Source: Butyrivibrio sp. FCS014 (lineage in GTDB: Bacteria > Bacillota > Clostridia > Lachnospirales > Lachnospiraceae). Taken from it: 64,000 nucleotides of DNA. The position numbers and the translations under genes were made by a program. The stretch lies in contig NZ_JAHA01000019.1 in the NCBI RefSeq assembly GCF_000526935.1, forward strand, positions 620,001-684,000, written 5' to 3'. This document shows positions 63,058-64,000 of this stretch, piece after piece (position 1 is the first letter of the stretch; every line of letters starts with the position of its first letter). A model generated the notes under the pieces. The model searched no databases. It was not told the origin of the DNA and saw only the letters and a program-made list of their open reading frames with translations.

Positions 63058-64000
63058 GTGCAAATATTCTCTTGATCAAATGATTATTGTTTAAATAGAC
63101 TAAGAAGATCACCAGCAGTACTGCGTTTATGATCGACTGAGTCGTGGCATTTATCCGGTTTGAGAAAACCGCAAAGGTGGAATTCAGAAGGGACATACAC
63201 AGGGCAGAGAGCAGAAAGCCCACCTTCTCGTTTCCGAACCTTCCGATATAGCCTGCAATGAACATCGGAAGGAAGGCCGTGAACATAATGGCTATACTTC
63301 CGAAATTCAGCTGTCCTCCGTTTATAGTGGTATTTCTTGCGGCATTCAGCATACCCACAAGTCCCATGAGTCCGCCGCAGATTGTGTAACAGATAAGGGC
63401 GTTTTTAACCTCATTGATACCGGTGGCTACAGCTACCTTCTGCCCTGACTTAAGGGCGTTGTAATCATAGCCGAAGGAAGTCCGCTCAAAGACAATGATC
63501 ATAAAGATAAGAACCGCCGCAATGATAACAGCTGCGTAAACCCAGGTTCCAACAAAGCCTGACATGGATCTGTTCTGAACCTCACTCATAAGGTATTTGC
63601 CGCCTGTTATGGTATACATTATTCCCTCGTATACCAGGGTCACACCAAGAGAGACGATAATGGGCGGAAGCCTCAAAGCGCAGTACACAGCTCCCGATAT
63701 AAGTCCCAGCAGTGCTCCCGCAAGAACCGTTATTATCAGCATAAGAAGTGCAGAACCGGAGCCCCCTTTAAGAAAACCGTATGTGATCTTCGCACCTATC
63801 ACAGATGAAAGTCCTGCCATTGCCCCCAGGGAAAAATCAAATCTTCCGCTATTTAAGTTTATGGAAAGCGCCATGGTGGTGATCATAACGATGGCTGTAT
63901 ACACCACAAAGTTATCAAAGCTCTTTGCTCCCGATATGATGGTCTGCCCGTTTGCAAGGCAGATTCCTTCCAATACCACTGCCACAGCCGCAGGGATTGC
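63050..64000 (-). CDS. Ribose-type ABC sugar permease, 5' end outside the window
   Basis: About 315 residues visible, with eight or nine membrane helices. LSINLNSGRFDFSLGAMAGLSSVIGA and GGLMGLVGMLNAARNTT are the BPD_transp_2 (RbsC/XylH) motifs. The frame is open up to the window edge and the N-terminal helix is incomplete, so a true start lies beyond 64000. It is the membrane part of a sugar importer; its ATPase and binding protein should be upstream. With the GH78-like, GH3 and pgmB genes it forms a sugar-use operon. Confidence 0.88.
   Translation of the reverse strand, partial: AIPAAVAVVLEGICLANGQTIISGAKSFDNFVVYTAIVMITTMALSINLNSGRFDFSLGAMAGLSSVIGAKITYGFLKGGSGSALLMLIITVLAGALLGLISGAVYCALRLPPIIVSLGVTLVYEGIMYTITGGKYLMSEVQNRSMSGFVGTWVYAAVIIAAVLIFMIIVFERTSFGYDYNALKSGQKVAVATGINEVKNALICYTICGGLMGLVGMLNAARNTTINGGQLNFGSIAIMFTAFLPMFIAGYIGRFGNEKVGFLLSALCMSLLNSTFAVFSNRINATTQSIINAVLLVIFLVYLNNNHLIKRIFAHV

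Overview
The window is from an anaerobic, motile, low-to-mid GC Gram-positive bacterium, most likely a Lachnospiraceae (Clostridia) close to Butyrivibrio. Evidence: a tryptophan T-box ahead of the trp operon, families common in that group (DUF4317, DUF5688, DUF4860-like, Mbeg1-like), AGGAGG-type ribosome sites, consensus TTGACA/TATAAT promoters, and chemotaxis genes (CheC-like, CheY-like, and an MCP behind a SigD/sigma-28-type promoter). No insertion sequence, prophage, CRISPR array or rRNA is visible. The species assignment is inference.

Layout. 1-3647 (minus): ABC exporter and MutS-like ATPase. 3717-10743 (minus): complete tryptophan operon in the order trpD-C-F-B-A-E-G, with its own promoter, T-box leader and terminator. 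10750-13133 (minus): a HAD-GNAT fusion, a 58-residue protein and a DHH phosphoesterase. 13300-16647 (minus): the glycolytic set gap-pgk-tpiA. 16653-18949: MATE exporter divergent from a PHP-type histidinol phosphatase. 19044-24288 (plus): a degenerate GGDEF membrane protein, a transglutaminase-like lipoprotein, a GspF-type platform protein, four pseudopilin-like proteins and a CheY-like regulator. No secretion ATPase or prepilin peptidase is present.

24335-33936 (minus): a nitroreductase, then a six-gene operon read from 33867 down: CheC-like, DUF4317, diguanylate cyclase, two ABC half-exporters forming a heterodimer, and an Mbeg1-like hydrolase. 34011-40002 (plus): fructose PTS genes fruR-fruK-fruA followed by ptsH and ptsI, so sugar-specific and general PTS parts lie together. 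40025-48845 (minus): MCP, NADP-type glutamate dehydrogenase, an SH3/oxidoreductase/SleB-type hydrolase operon with a 218-nt gene overlap, and an M32 carboxypeptidase. 48874-49073 (plus): tRNA-Arg(CCG) and a tiny candidate RNA with its own promoter.

49194-54063 (minus): DUF5688 protein with a large three-armed inverted repeat in its leader, elongation factor P, type II dehydroquinase, a DUF1961-like protein and three GNAT-type genes. 54139-64000 (minus): a 1624-residue protein with an embedded ABC1/UbiB-type kinase-like domain, beta-phosphoglucomutase, GH3 and GH78-like glycosidases and a ribose-type ABC permease that runs off the window. The sugar genes are spaced as one operon for glycoside uptake and breakdown.

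The least explained items are the 1624-residue kinase-like protein, the three-armed repeat at 50131-50254, the orphan 52-nt RNA at 49021-49073, and the pseudopilin/GspF locus without a motor. No clear defence or mobile system was found.
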